From Chitinophaga pinensis (GTDB lineage Bacteria > Bacteroidota > Bacteroidia > Flavobacteriales_D > Crocinitomicaceae), in assembly GCA_945883825.1 (NCBI GenBank), contig CAMCYF010000006.1:20875-84874 (forward strand): a stretch of 64,000 nucleotides of DNA, given 5' to 3'. Under the pieces are notes generated by a model. The model was not told the origin of the DNA. It worked only from the letters and a program-made list of their open reading frames with translations, and ran no database searches. The translations under genes and the position numbers were made by a program. Below are positions 53,941 through 61,640 of this stretch, piece after piece (position 1 is the first letter of the stretch; each line of letters opens with the position of its first letter).

Positions 53941-54843
53941 GTGAAAAGAAGAAATTTTATCCAAAATATAGTTTTAGGAACAGGAACTCTACTTGTTTCA
54001 CCTTCACTTTTTAGCCAAGAAAATCTGAAGAAAAAAAAACGCCTTGTAATTTTGCATACAAATGATACACATTCAACAATTGAGCCTTTCCCAAGCAAGC
54101 ATTCTAAATTCCCTAACATGGGAGGTGTTTCCAAACGCCACACTATTCTCCAAAAAATAAGAAGTGAAGAAGAGCATGTTTTATTATTGGATGCAGGAGA
54201 TATTTTTCAAGGAACACCTTACTTTAATACTTTCAACGGAGAGTTAGATATGAAATTGATGTCGCTACTTCAGTACGATGCTGCAACAATGGGAAACCAT
54301 GATTTCGATATTGGTTTAGAGGGCTTTTTAAATGCACAACAATTTGCTAATTTCCCGTTTTTGTGTGCGAACTATGATTTTTCAGAAACAATTCTATCGG
54401 GACAAACTAAAGCCTACCATATATTTCATAAAGCAGGAATTAAGATTGGTGTTTTTGGAGTTGGAGTCGCACTAAAAGGATTAGTATCCGAGGATAAATA
54501 TGGTAATACACGCTACTTAGATCCGATACGTACTGCAAATAAAATAGCAAGTGAGTTAAAATCTAAATCCTGTGATTTAGTAATTTGCCTTTCACATTTG
54601 GGATTTGAGTACGAGAACAAATCAATTAATTCGGATAGGAAATTAGCAGCAGAAACAGAAAATATTGATATAATTCTTGGAGGACATACGCATACATTTT
54701 TTGATAAACCGCTTGTCCTTAAAAACGTAAAAAACAAAGATGTTTTAGTTAATCAAGTTGGATGGGGTGGTGTTTATTTAGGAAGAATAGACATCGATGT
54801 TGAAAGCGGCTTTTTTCAAGCAGAAAAAATTTGCGTTGATTGA
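53941..54843 (+). CDS. Metallophosphatase: N-terminal half of a 5'-nucleotidase, GTG start
   Basis: A 300-residue calcineurin-like phosphatase. The N-terminus MKRRNFIQNIVLGTGTLLVSP is a Tat-like signal with the twin arginine. The full set of metal-binding motifs is present: LHTNDTHS, LLDAGDIFQG, MGNHDFDIG, ICLSHLG and ILGGHTHTFF. The substrate-binding C-terminal domain is absent and lies in the preceding lipoprotein, so the two probably act together on nucleotides at the envelope. The start is GTG at 53941, overlapped by a three-codon ORF (ATG CGC GTG TGA, 53933-53944) that itself overlaps the upstream TAA. This may couple translation of the two halves. Confidence 0.87.
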   Translation: MKRRNFIQNIVLGTGTLLVSPSLFSQENLKKKKRLVILHTNDTHSTIEPFPSKHSKFPNMGGVSKRHTILQKIRSEEEHVLLLDAGDIFQGTPYFNTFNGELDMKLMSLLQYDAATMGNHDFDIGLEGFLNAQQFANFPFLCANYDFSETILSGQTKAYHIFHKAGIKIGVFGVGVALKGLVSEDKYGNTRYLDPIRTANKIASELKSKSCDLVICLSHLGFEYENKSINSDRKLAAETENIDIILGGHTHTFFDKPLVLKNVKNKDVLVNQVGWGGVYLGRIDIDVESGFFQAEKICVD

Positions 54844-54857
54844 AAAATCAATGAATT

Positions 54858-55292
54858 CTATTCTTTAATTATTTCAATTGAATCAATTGAATCACCTTCA
54901 CGAATTTGATCTAAAACATCTAAACCTTCTGTAACTTTTCCAAAACAAGTATGGTTGCGATCTAAATGAGCTGTATTTCTTCTGGAATGACAAACAAAAA
55001 ATTGAGAACCTCCAGTATTTCTTCCAGCATGAGCCATAGATAAAACACCCGTATCATGAAATTGATTTTCACCATCTAATTCACAATCGATTTGATATCC
55101 CGGCCCACCTGCACCAGTTCCATTTGGACAACCTCCTTGAATAACAAAGTCAGGGATAACTCGGTGCCACTTAAGGCCAGTATAAAAACCTGATTCGGCT
55201 AATTTTACAAAATTAGCAACTGTTTTCGGTGCGTCTAAATCGTATAATGCAACATGCATTTGTCCTTTATTCGTTGAAATTACTGCTTTCAT
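54858..55292 (-). CDS. Peptidyl-prolyl cis-trans isomerase, cyclophilin type
   Basis: A 144-residue single-domain cyclophilin without a signal peptide, so cytoplasmic. Active-site segments are visible: FHRVIPDFVIQGG with the catalytic Arg, GTGAGGPGY, MAHAGRNTGGSQFFV and the CFGKVTEGLDVLDQI block. It catalyses proline isomerisation during folding. Single gene with a perfect promoter box 15 bases upstream; it converges on the phosphatase gene. Confidence 0.94.
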   Translation of the reverse strand: MKAVISTNKGQMHVALYDLDAPKTVANFVKLAESGFYTGLKWHRVIPDFVIQGGCPNGTGAGGPGYQIDCELDGENQFHDTGVLSMAHAGRNTGGSQFFVCHSRRNTAHLDRNHTCFGKVTEGLDVLDQIREGDSIDSIEIIKE

Positions 55293-55307
55293 ATCTTAAT
55301 TTTTGTG

Positions 55308-55315
55308 CAAAGGTA
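55308..55315 (-). promoter_or_regulatory. TAnnTTTG -7 box for the cyclophilin gene
   Basis: TACCTTTG on the minus strand, 15 nt before the ATG at 55292. Confidence 0.5.
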
Positions 55316-55431
55316 AGTTTAGTTTAGAAAAAAGAAAAATAGAGTTGTAAACAATTTAGTATTACTATCTCTGTTGAAAACTTGGTTAATAACACTTTAA
55401 AAGTAAGAATCAATGCAGTTAAGTAGCACCT

Positions 55432-55439
55432 TAAATTTG
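55432..55439 (+). promoter_or_regulatory. TAnnTTTG -7 box for the gene at 55468
   Basis: TAAATTTG, 28 nt before the ATG at 55468. Confidence 0.45.
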
Positions 55440-55467
55440 TAATTATCCACATTAATAAACTATAGAG

Positions 55468-56004
55468 ATGTTTAGCACACTGATAAAGCGAAAACTAACT
55501 GATAATCAAGTAGCAAATATTTTTATTAATGCACTTTATGACAGTATTGATAATGGCTTTTCTGAAGTTGCACAATTAATTAATGAAGATTTAGCCTTTA
55601 CAACTTCCCCAAATATTGATAAGTACAATAATGGAGAATTTGGATTAATTGTTATTGTTGGTAATCTATCTTATTTAGAAAGCACTTTCGATGCTGACCA
55701 AGCTGAAAGAGTTGAAACTATTATTTTCGAAAAACTCTCGAAATTTTATGATCTCGATGCAAACGCTTTTAAAAAAATCGTAAAAGAATATCAGAATTTT
55801 ATTTTACGGATCAATCATCCATCAAAAAATTGGATTTATGGAATGTCTAAAGCAGTTTTTCATAAATATAAATTAAATGAATTTCAGGATGAATATTTCC
55901 GCAGAATGCAGGCACCAAATCCATTGTTTTTAAAGAGAATGGATGAAGTAATGGGTAATTTTGTATGGAATTGGGATGCTTTTTTTAAGAAATACCGCCT
56001 GTAA
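55468..56004 (+). CDS. Conserved hypothetical protein
   Basis: A 178-residue, probably all-helical cytoplasmic protein with many aromatic residues in its second half (NWIYGMSKAVFHKYKLNEFQ, VWNWDAFFKKYRL). No signal, membrane segment or recognisable active site. It does not match a family I can name; the conserved-looking C-terminal WNWDAFF block is the best handle for a search. Single gene behind a TAnnTTTG box, ending one base from the stop of the convergent membrane-protein gene. Confidence 0.7.
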   Translation: MFSTLIKRKLTDNQVANIFINALYDSIDNGFSEVAQLINEDLAFTTSPNIDKYNNGEFGLIVIVGNLSYLESTFDADQAERVETIIFEKLSKFYDLDANAFKKIVKEYQNFILRINHPSKNWIYGMSKAVFHKYKLNEFQDEYFRRMQAPNPLFLKRMDEVMGNFVWNWDAFFKKYRL

Positions 56005-56005
56005 G

Positions 56006-56167
56006 CTATTTGTAGAAGTACTTCAAAATAGTAAATGTCAATCCAAAAAAAACAAGAATACTTAGGAATAACTGGCTGGGTGATTTATACCCTTTTTTTC
56101 TAATTCTTATATAGTTTCCAGTACCTAATAGGACGCCAATAATAAGCGATAAGAGTAAAGGATTCAT
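56006..56167 (-). CDS. Small membrane protein (53 residues)
   Basis: Two hydrophobic segments (LLLSLIIGVLLGTGNYI and LFLSILVFFGLTFTIL) separated by a basic turn (RIRKKGYK), so probably a hairpin in the inner membrane. The longest frame begins at 56227 inside the DUF1569 gene; the ATG at 56167 shares its A with that gene's TAA stop (TAATG), the same coupling seen elsewhere in this window, and gives a protein that starts directly with the first membrane segment. Function unknown. Confidence 0.6.
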   Translation of the reverse strand: MNPLLLSLIIGVLLGTGNYIRIRKKGYKSPSQLFLSILVFFGLTFTILKYFYK

Positions 56168-56619
56168 TACATTAATCCAAATTGAGTGAAATGATGTGTG
56201 AAATGCTTTGAATGCAATAAAAGCCATTGCTCATAATTCAAATTGCCGTAGTAGGGGTGAAGCGCTGTTTTTTTTGAATCTTCTGAATACATTTCTTCAA
56301 AATCAACCCAAGCCATAGTAAATTCATCTAAAGCTAATTCTATGTCAGTATTTCGAAGAGGAGTATTTTCTTTTGCAAATGGAACTTGAATATTTTGAGG
56401 CATTTCTTTATCGCTGATTAAAAAAGCTTGCATTCCTTTAATTTTCTCTTCAGGAATTAGGAGTTCATGATTTCCTATGCCACAAGACATATAAATACAA
56501 TCGCTTAAATGTTCAATCATCCTTTGAGGAGTCATTTTTCCCCAAGATGCTGATTTTTTTTCGTCTAAATTTTTTAGGATTTCAAGAAAAGCGCATAAAT
56601 CTGCTTGAACAAATTCCAT
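56167..56619 (-). CDS. DUF1569 / DinB-like protein
   Basis: A 150-residue soluble protein with WGKMTPQRMIEHLSDCIYM and LHSKHFTHHFTQFG, the two histidine-bearing helices of the DUF1569/DinB-like four-helix bundle, which usually carry a divalent metal site. HPYYGNLNYEQWLLLH is the family's best-conserved block. Biochemical activity of DUF1569 proteins is not established; a thiol- or metal-dependent transferase is one possibility by analogy with DinB relatives. It follows the lipid kinase gene by three bases and is coupled to the small membrane protein after it. Confidence 0.8.
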   Translation of the reverse strand: MEFVQADLCAFLEILKNLDEKKSASWGKMTPQRMIEHLSDCIYMSCGIGNHELLIPEEKIKGMQAFLISDKEMPQNIQVPFAKENTPLRNTDIELALDEFTMAWVDFEEMYSEDSKKTALHPYYGNLNYEQWLLLHSKHFTHHFTQFGLM

Positions 56620-56622
56620 TTG

Positions 56623-57498
56623 TTATTTTCCGACTAAGATGTGAAGACTTCTTGGAACTACTTGAACATTTAATTCACTTTTTACCATAGTTGGTTCACC
56701 ATCATATTGAGCCAGACCTTGAGAGATATTTATTTTTGCTTTTTTAAAGGATATGACCTCGGTAAATTGTGAGCGATCTGAACGCCCCATGAAGAATTGG
56801 TATACCAATAGTGGAATTCGCCACCTCGAAAATGGTTTCAATAAGATTAGTTCTATTTTTCCGTCTGTAGCATCTGACTTTGGTGAAAAAACAAAGCCAT
56901 TTCCAAATTCTGAGGTATTTGCAATTGTACACATCACAACGGGCATTTTTTTAATTTGTCCGTTTGTATCAATTGAAATATTAATGGGGTTGTATTTAAA
57001 ATACTCTTTAAAAACATGTTTAACGTAGGTCCAAAAACCACGTTTTTTGTCTTCATCAAATCGTTTTGCAATGAGCGCATCTATTCCGTAGCCTCCAAAA
57101 CCTAAAAAAGGATTGTCGTTTACAAGAACAGTATCCATCTGAATTTCATTCGTTGAATTAATACATAAAATTGCCTCTGGAATCGATAACGGAATATTCA
57201 TATGCCGTGCTAAACCATTACCAGATCCAATTGGAATAATAGCTAATTTAGTTTTTGATCCGATTAGAGTGGTTCCAATTTCGTGCACTGAACCATCTCC
57301 ACCAATAGCACAGACTATATCAATGTTTTTTTCTATCGCTTCTTTTGCGATTTCAATTGCCTGACCTTTGTAACTTGAGCTTTTAATTTTGAAATCAAAT
57401 TGACTATGATCCAAATGTTCATGAATAAGCTGCGGTATGTCGTCTTTTCGACGAACACCAGATATTGGATTTATGACAAACCAAATACTTTTTTTCAT
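56623..57498 (-). CDS. Diacylglycerol/lipid kinase, YegS-DgkB family
   Basis: A 291-residue kinase with the DAGK catalytic domain: NPISGVRRK at the N-terminus, VCAIGGDGSVHEIGTTLIG (the nucleotide-binding GGDGS), PIGSGNGLARHMNIP, and DGKIELILLKPFSR in the C-terminal beta-rich half. It phosphorylates diacylglycerol or a related lipid at the membrane. The longest frame uses TTG at 57507; the ATG at 57498 gives MKKSIWFVINPISG and fits family length better. It is the first gene of a three-gene minus-strand set with DUF1569 and the small membrane protein. Confidence 0.9.
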   Translation of the reverse strand: MKKSIWFVINPISGVRRKDDIPQLIHEHLDHSQFDFKIKSSSYKGQAIEIAKEAIEKNIDIVCAIGGDGSVHEIGTTLIGSKTKLAIIPIGSGNGLARHMNIPLSIPEAILCINSTNEIQMDTVLVNDNPFLGFGGYGIDALIAKRFDEDKKRGFWTYVKHVFKEYFKYNPINISIDTNGQIKKMPVVMCTIANTSEFGNGFVFSPKSDATDGKIELILLKPFSRWRIPLLVYQFFMGRSDRSQFTEVISFKKAKINISQGLAQYDGEPTMVKSELNVQVVPRSLHILVGK

Positions 57499-57666
57499 GA
57501 CTAGCAACTTATTTTTTATTTGTATTGTCCACTATTTAATAATATAATATAAGACAATATTCAAAATTCGTTACATTTCATGATAATTCCTAATTTTTAA
57601 TAAGATTTTCTCAATTAAATCTGCACTTCGCAGACAATACTATTTCATGAATCTACTTAAAATATG

Positions 57667-57674
57667 TATTTTTG
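57667..57674 (+). promoter_or_regulatory. TAnnTTTG -7 box for the gene at 57693
   Basis: TATTTTTG, 18 nt before the ATG at 57693. Confidence 0.45.
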
Positions 57675-57692
57675 GTAAACTAATTTTATTAA

Positions 57693-58388
57693 ATGAAAGA
57701 AAAAGAACTAAATAAAAACAGAGAGCATTTATTGAAGTTACTTTTGGATAAATCAGCATTAAAGCAAGATGTTGCTGATGATTGCGAAAAAGTTTTCATG
57801 TCTTTTAAAAAAGCAATTTGTAAGGAATTAGATGCGCTAAAGTTGAAGATTAAAGATCCTCGGATTCGTTTAAATTATGAAGACAAAGGTGAACACGAAA
57901 TTCATGCTTACATCGGAAGTGATGTCTTGGTTTTTAATTTGCATAGAAATGTTTTTAAGTTGCCAGATAATGATCCACTATGGGGGACAGCCTATTTCAG
58001 GTCGAATGAAAATAATGGTTATTTCGGAATCATCAATATTTTTAATTTTTTAGCGGAGTCTTTTCTTCAGCATCGAATGAACGACAGCGGTTATCTTATA
58101 GGCCGAATTTTTATTAATCACGAACGCCATTTTTATGTTGAAGGAAAAGGACACCTTGGCTCACTTTTTCGAGATACACAAAATTCTGTCGTGAATGACG
58201 AGTTCATTGCAGCAATTGTACAACTATCTTTTGCCTATGCTTTACAATTTGATTTACACATTCCACCTTTTGACTATTTCAGTGAAATTACGGTAGAACA
58301 AATTCAGTTAATGGGAGAAAGTTTAAAGCTTCAAACTGCAAAGAGATTAGGCTTTAAAATGAAAGCTGACGAGTCTGATAATATTTAA
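57693..58388 (+). CDS. Conserved hypothetical protein
   Basis: A 231-residue cytoplasmic protein. A helical N-terminal third rich in Lys and Leu (HLLKLLLDKSALKQD) is followed by a mixed alpha/beta body with conserved-looking GYFGIINIFNFLAESFL, NHERHFYVEGKGHLG and HIPPFDYFSEITVEQI blocks. No catalytic signature or membrane segment. I do not recognise the family. Single gene, behind its own promoter box, followed by the tRNA-Glu promoter. Confidence 0.7.
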   Translation: MKEKELNKNREHLLKLLLDKSALKQDVADDCEKVFMSFKKAICKELDALKLKIKDPRIRLNYEDKGEHEIHAYIGSDVLVFNLHRNVFKLPDNDPLWGTAYFRSNENNGYFGIINIFNFLAESFLQHRMNDSGYLIGRIFINHERHFYVEGKGHLGSLFRDTQNSVVNDEFIAAIVQLSFAYALQFDLHIPPFDYFSEITVEQIQLMGESLKLQTAKRLGFKMKADESDNI

Positions 58389-58428
58389 AAAATATAGCAC
58401 ATAACCTTGCAGTTAAAGAATTTCACAC

Positions 58429-58436
58429 TATATTTG
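58429..58436 (+). promoter_or_regulatory. -7 box for tRNA-Glu (and possibly rpsT)
   Basis: TATATTTG, with a TTG at 58407-58409 upstream at a spacing of 19 nt that fits the Bacteroidota -33 element. The best-formed promoter in the window. Confidence 0.6.
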
Positions 58437-58440
58437 CAAA

Positions 58441-58452
58441 CTCAAATTTGAG
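58441..58452. repeat. 12-bp perfect palindrome at the tRNA-Glu start region
   Basis: CTCAAATTTGAG, self-complementary throughout, four bases after the -7 box, so at or just after the expected transcription start. Could be an operator or a leader hairpin of the precursor tRNA. Confidence 0.4.
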
Positions 58453-58466
58453 AATTTTTGATTTTT

Positions 58467-58538
58467 GGCCCATTCGTCTAGTGGTTAGGACGCCAGGTTT
58501 TCATCCTGGTAACAGGAGTTCGATTCTCCTATGGGCTG
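58467..58538 (+). tRNA. tRNA-Glu (anticodon UUC)
   Basis: 72 nt. The acceptor stem GGCCCAT (58467-58473) pairs with ATGGGCT (58531-58537), the outermost pair being G-T; discriminator G at 58538. The anticodon arm CCAGG-TTTTCAT-CCTGG gives anticodon UUC, and the T loop reads GAGTTCGATTCTC. CCA is not encoded. Directly upstream of rpsT. Confidence 0.96.
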
Positions 58539-58607
58539 CATAAAAATTGGTTTAATAGCCAAAAAAATATTAATTTAGTACAATTAAAATAATTTAATAA
58601 AACAATA

Positions 58608-58859
58608 ATGGCAAATCACAAATCATCAATCAAGAGAATTCGTTCAAACGATGCTAAGCGAGTTTTAAATAAATACCAACATAAAACTACACGTAATGCA
58701 GCTCGTAAGCTACGGGAATTAACAGATAAAAAAGAAGCTGAAATTTTATTTCCTACTGTTGTTGCAATGTTGGATAAATTAGCAAAGAAGAATGTAATTC
58801 ACAAAAATAAAGCAGCAAACTTAAAATCTGGTCTTCAGGTTTTTATCAATAAAATGTAA
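58608..58859 (+). CDS. rpsT: 30S ribosomal protein S20
   Basis: An 83-residue, very basic, all-helical protein starting [20 protein letters not shown], the family signature, and ending in a helix with [18 protein letters not shown]. Binds 16S rRNA early in 30S assembly. It follows tRNA-Glu by 69 bases with only a seven-of-eight promoter match (TAATTTAG, 58571-58578) between, so it may be transcribed from the tRNA promoter. A strong terminator lies 22 bases after its stop. Confidence 0.97.
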   Translation: MANHKSSIKRIRSNDAKRVLNKYQHKTTRNAARKLRELTDKKEAEILFPTVVAMLDKLAKKNVIHKNKAANLKSGLQVFINKM

Positions 58860-58881
58860 TTTTACTTTTTGAACTAAATTG

Positions 58882-58904
58882 AAGGGGCTTTTGCCCCTTT
58901 TTTT
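58882..58904 (+). terminator. Rho-independent terminator of rpsT
   Basis: AAGGGGC (58882-58888), a TTTT loop, GCCCCTT (58893-58899), then more T's. It lies inside the longest frame of the next gene and so helps fix that gene's real start at 58921. Confidence 0.92.
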
Positions 58905-58920
58905 GTTAAGTTTGTTTTCT

Positions 58921-60669
58921 ATGATGCATCTAAGAATTAGTTTTCTTTTCTTTATTATCAACTATTTTTGTTATTCTCAAATACAAATAGCAGCTCAGAC
59001 TGACACATTAAAGTCATCCTTTTCAACACTTGGAAAACTAGACACAATAGAAATAAATAGTATATATTTAGCATCTTCTTTTCCTATTAAATCATTTAGT
59101 AATCTTTTTGGTTTTCCAAGTATTGATTTACTTGATATGAATTCATCGATTTATTACCCTCTAAAAAAGGAGCAAAGTCTTATAACATTTTCAGCCCTTC
59201 CTCATGTTGGTTTTTCATATTTATTTGGAACTCAGGGCACGCAATTATTAGGTTTAAAATATCAACAAGCATTTAAAAAAGGATTTTTGCTCAATGCACA
59301 GATAGGAACAGATAAAACAGATGGTTTTTTTCGAAATACAGGATTTTCCAGAAGTTCTTACGCCTTTCAGTTAGCACGAAAGTCAAAGCGACATTCATTT
59401 TTATTAGAGGCAAGAAGTGCAAAAGAACTTCGCAAGTGGAACGGGGGAGTGGTGAGTGATTCTCAAGCAGTAAACTTTTCACCAGAATTACTTCCTGTAA
59501 ATAAAAATGATGCTTCCAGCCTTTTAACGAATTCAAAAGTTTGTTTAACAAATTCATTTTCATTGTTTTCAGATTCTTTACATGTATTTGGATTAGAAAT
59601 AAAGCAGTTTTATGAAAATTTAAAGCGTTCTTATTTTGAAAATTCCACTATTATCAGTAGTTATGATTCTATTTATTTTGATAGTACACAGACCAGTGAT
59701 TCATATACTTTAAAAACGTTTGAAAATCAACTTGGTATTTTTTATAAAACTCCCTCTCTTGAATTCTCCATAAATGCAGTTTTACGAAATTGGAACTATG
59801 CAAATTTTGACAATAAAAGCGATACGACAGAATTTGATATAAACGAGCAGTTTCAATTTAAAAATAAGTCCTTTCAACTTTCAAATTCTTCATCTTTAAA
59901 CTTGTATGGAGCCAAAAATACTTTTCGTTCTTTTTCAGAATTTAGAGCTCTATTTTCGAGTTATAAAATTGCTGTAAATCATTCTTTTATAAGAAGCTTA
60001 CCTCTTGTTTTCCAACGTTATTATTCTTCCAATAACGTTTTTTATAAATTGGAAAATTTCGAATTGCAAACACATCAAAAGTTAAAGTTTACAATTTCTA
60101 AAGCTTTAGGTAAAAAGTTTTTTTCTCTTGATTATTCCCTTATTTCGTTTAAGCAAAATTATTTTTTTAATACAAGTATTTCCAAATGGCAAAGAGATTT
60201 AGCTATTTCTTCATCCATAATTCAGCAGGCAAAAATTTCTTCAGAATTACACTTTTCAATTTTTCATATTTATCCAAGTTATACTTTTACAAGGATGGAT
60301 AAATCCATTAATTTTCTTCCTCAACACACTTTTGAAACTCGTTTCTTGATTAAAGGAGGGATTTTTAAGGCAAAAAAATTAAAAGGGATGTTGGGATTTG
60401 ATTTTATTGCTCTTTCTAGCTATAAAAGTTTAATGTTTAATCCGCAAATGGGAATTTATGATTTTACTGTTTTGAGTCAAACGAATATGAATTCTGGAAT
60501 GTTGAATGCTGCAGTTTTTTCAGGATTTGAAGTCGATAAATTTCGTTTTTTTCTTCGTTGGGATAATTTAGCATATTTGTGGGCTAACAGAATGCAAACT
60601 TTTATTATTGGTTCTCCATCGCCTTCTACTCAAATAAAAATTGGTCTAACCTGGGATTTCTGGAATTAA
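58921..60669 (+). CDS. Putative outer-membrane porin (Porin_10-like)
   Basis: The longest frame begins with TTG at 58879 and would read through the rpsT terminator. The ATG at 58921 gives MMHLRISFLFFIINYFCYSQ, a good signal peptide, and 582 residues. The mature protein opens with FSNLFGFPSIDLLDMNSSIYYP, similar to the Porin_10 family of Bacteroidota putative porins, and continues as alternating aromatic strands (LGLKYQQAFKKGFLLNAQI, FSINAVLRNWNYANFD) to a WDFWN end. It probably forms a barrel of unknown substrate in the outer membrane. Family call is moderate; barrel nature is clear. Confidence 0.78.
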   Translation: MMHLRISFLFFIINYFCYSQIQIAAQTDTLKSSFSTLGKLDTIEINSIYLASSFPIKSFSNLFGFPSIDLLDMNSSIYYPLKKEQSLITFSALPHVGFSYLFGTQGTQLLGLKYQQAFKKGFLLNAQIGTDKTDGFFRNTGFSRSSYAFQLARKSKRHSFLLEARSAKELRKWNGGVVSDSQAVNFSPELLPVNKNDASSLLTNSKVCLTNSFSLFSDSLHVFGLEIKQFYENLKRSYFENSTIISSYDSIYFDSTQTSDSYTLKTFENQLGIFYKTPSLEFSINAVLRNWNYANFDNKSDTTEFDINEQFQFKNKSFQLSNSSSLNLYGAKNTFRSFSEFRALFSSYKIAVNHSFIRSLPLVFQRYYSSNNVFYKLENFELQTHQKLKFTISKALGKKFFSLDYSLISFKQNYFFNTSISKWQRDLAISSSIIQQAKISSELHFSIFHIYPSYTFTRMDKSINFLPQHTFETRFLIKGGIFKAKKLKGMLGFDFIALSSYKSLMFNPQMGIYDFTVLSQTNMNSGMLNAAVFSGFEVDKFRFFLRWDNLAYLWANRMQTFIIGSPSPSTQIKIGLTWDFWN

Positions 60670-60681
60670 GATAAGTTAAAT

Positions 60682-60705
60682 AAAAGTTTTTCTTTTTAAA
60701 CTTTT
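60682..60705 (-). terminator. Possible terminator after sucD
   Basis: AAAAGTTT (60682-60689) and AAACTTTT (60698-60705) are perfect inverted arms around an 8-nt loop. One arm overlaps the last sucD codons. The T-tract is short in either orientation and the stem is A+T-rich, so it is weak and could act on both strands. Confidence 0.4.
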
Positions 60706-61574
60706 AAGGCTAGAACTTCCGCCATTTTTGCACCAATGTGAGCAGGTGAATCTACTACATGAACACCGCATTCTCTCAAAATACGTTTTTTAGCTTGTGC
60801 AGTATCGTCTTTTCCGCCAACAATTGCTCCAGCGTGCCCCATTGTTCTTCCTACAGGAGCAGTTTCTCCAGCGATAAATCCAACAACTGGTTTTGTGCCA
60901 TGTTCTTGAATCCATCTTGCTGCAAGCACCTCAAGATTACCACCAATTTCTCCAATCATTACAATGCCATCTGTTTCTGGATCATTCATTAATAAGGCAA
61001 CAGCTTCTTGTGTTGTTGTTCCAATTATTGGATCTCCTCCAATACCAATCGCAGTTGTAATTCCCATACCTGCTTTAGCAACTTGGTCTGCTGCTTCATA
61101 GGTGAGTGTTCCAGATTTTGAAACAATACCAATTTTCCCTTTTTTGAAAACAAAACCGGGCATTATTCCTATTTTAGTTTCTCCTGCTGTAATTATTCCA
61201 GGGCAATTTGGACCTATTAATCTGCATTTAAAACCTTTAATGTATTCTTTGGCTTTAATCATATCATTAACAGGAATTCCTTCTGTGATACAAACAATTA
61301 CAGCTATTCCTGCTTCCGCAGCTTCCATTATTGCATCTGCAGCAAATGCTGGCGGCACAAAAATAATAGAAACATCTGCCTTCGTTTTCTCAACTGCCTC
61401 ATGCATTGTATTAAAAACCGGTCTATCTAAATGACTTGTCCCACCTTTTCCTGGTGTAACACCACCAACGATATTTGTACCATATTCAAGCATTTGGCTT
61501 GCGTGAAATGTGCCTTCGGTTCCAGTGAAACCTTGAACAAGAACTTTTGAGTTTTTGTTTACTAAAACACTCAT
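60696..61574 (-). CDS. sucD: Succinyl-CoA synthetase alpha subunit
   Basis: TCA-cycle enzyme that forms succinate with nucleotide phosphorylation, as a complex with SucB/SucC (not in this window). 292 residues: VQGFTGTEGTFHASQM and GGVTPGKGG of the CoA-binding domain, LIGPNCPGIITAGETKIG, a phosphate-binding region around GIGGDPIIG, and the phosphorylated His in GRTMGHAGAIVGG. Length and motifs are standard. Single gene with a perfect promoter box. Confidence 0.97.
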   Translation of the reverse strand: MSVLVNKNSKVLVQGFTGTEGTFHASQMLEYGTNIVGGVTPGKGGTSHLDRPVFNTMHEAVEKTKADVSIIFVPPAFAADAIMEAAEAGIAVIVCITEGIPVNDMIKAKEYIKGFKCRLIGPNCPGIITAGETKIGIMPGFVFKKGKIGIVSKSGTLTYEAADQVAKAGMGITTAIGIGGDPIIGTTTQEAVALLMNDPETDGIVMIGEIGGNLEVLAARWIQEHGTKPVVGFIAGETAPVGRTMGHAGAIVGGKDDTAQAKKRILRECGVHVVDSPAHIGAKMAEVLALKV

Positions 61575-61610
61575 AATTTAGATATATTTAATTTTGAACT
61601 CAAAAGTAAG

Positions 61611-61618
61611 AAATGCCT
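61611..61618 (-). promoter_or_regulatory. TAnnTTTG -7 box for sucD
   Basis: TACTTTTG on the minus strand, 36 nt before the sucD ATG. Confidence 0.5.
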
Positions 61619-61640
61619 TTTAAATAGCAAGTTTTTCGAC

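Noticed and set aside
47067..54843. Reading the TonB receptor cluster as a polysaccharide-utilisation locus
   Set aside because: There is no SusD-like lipoprotein, no glycoside hydrolase and no sulfatase; the enzymes are a nuclease and a nucleotidase.
58879..58920. TTG-started N-terminal extension of the Porin_10-like gene
   Set aside because: It reads straight through the rpsT terminator hairpin, and its residues form no better signal than the ATG at 58921 does.
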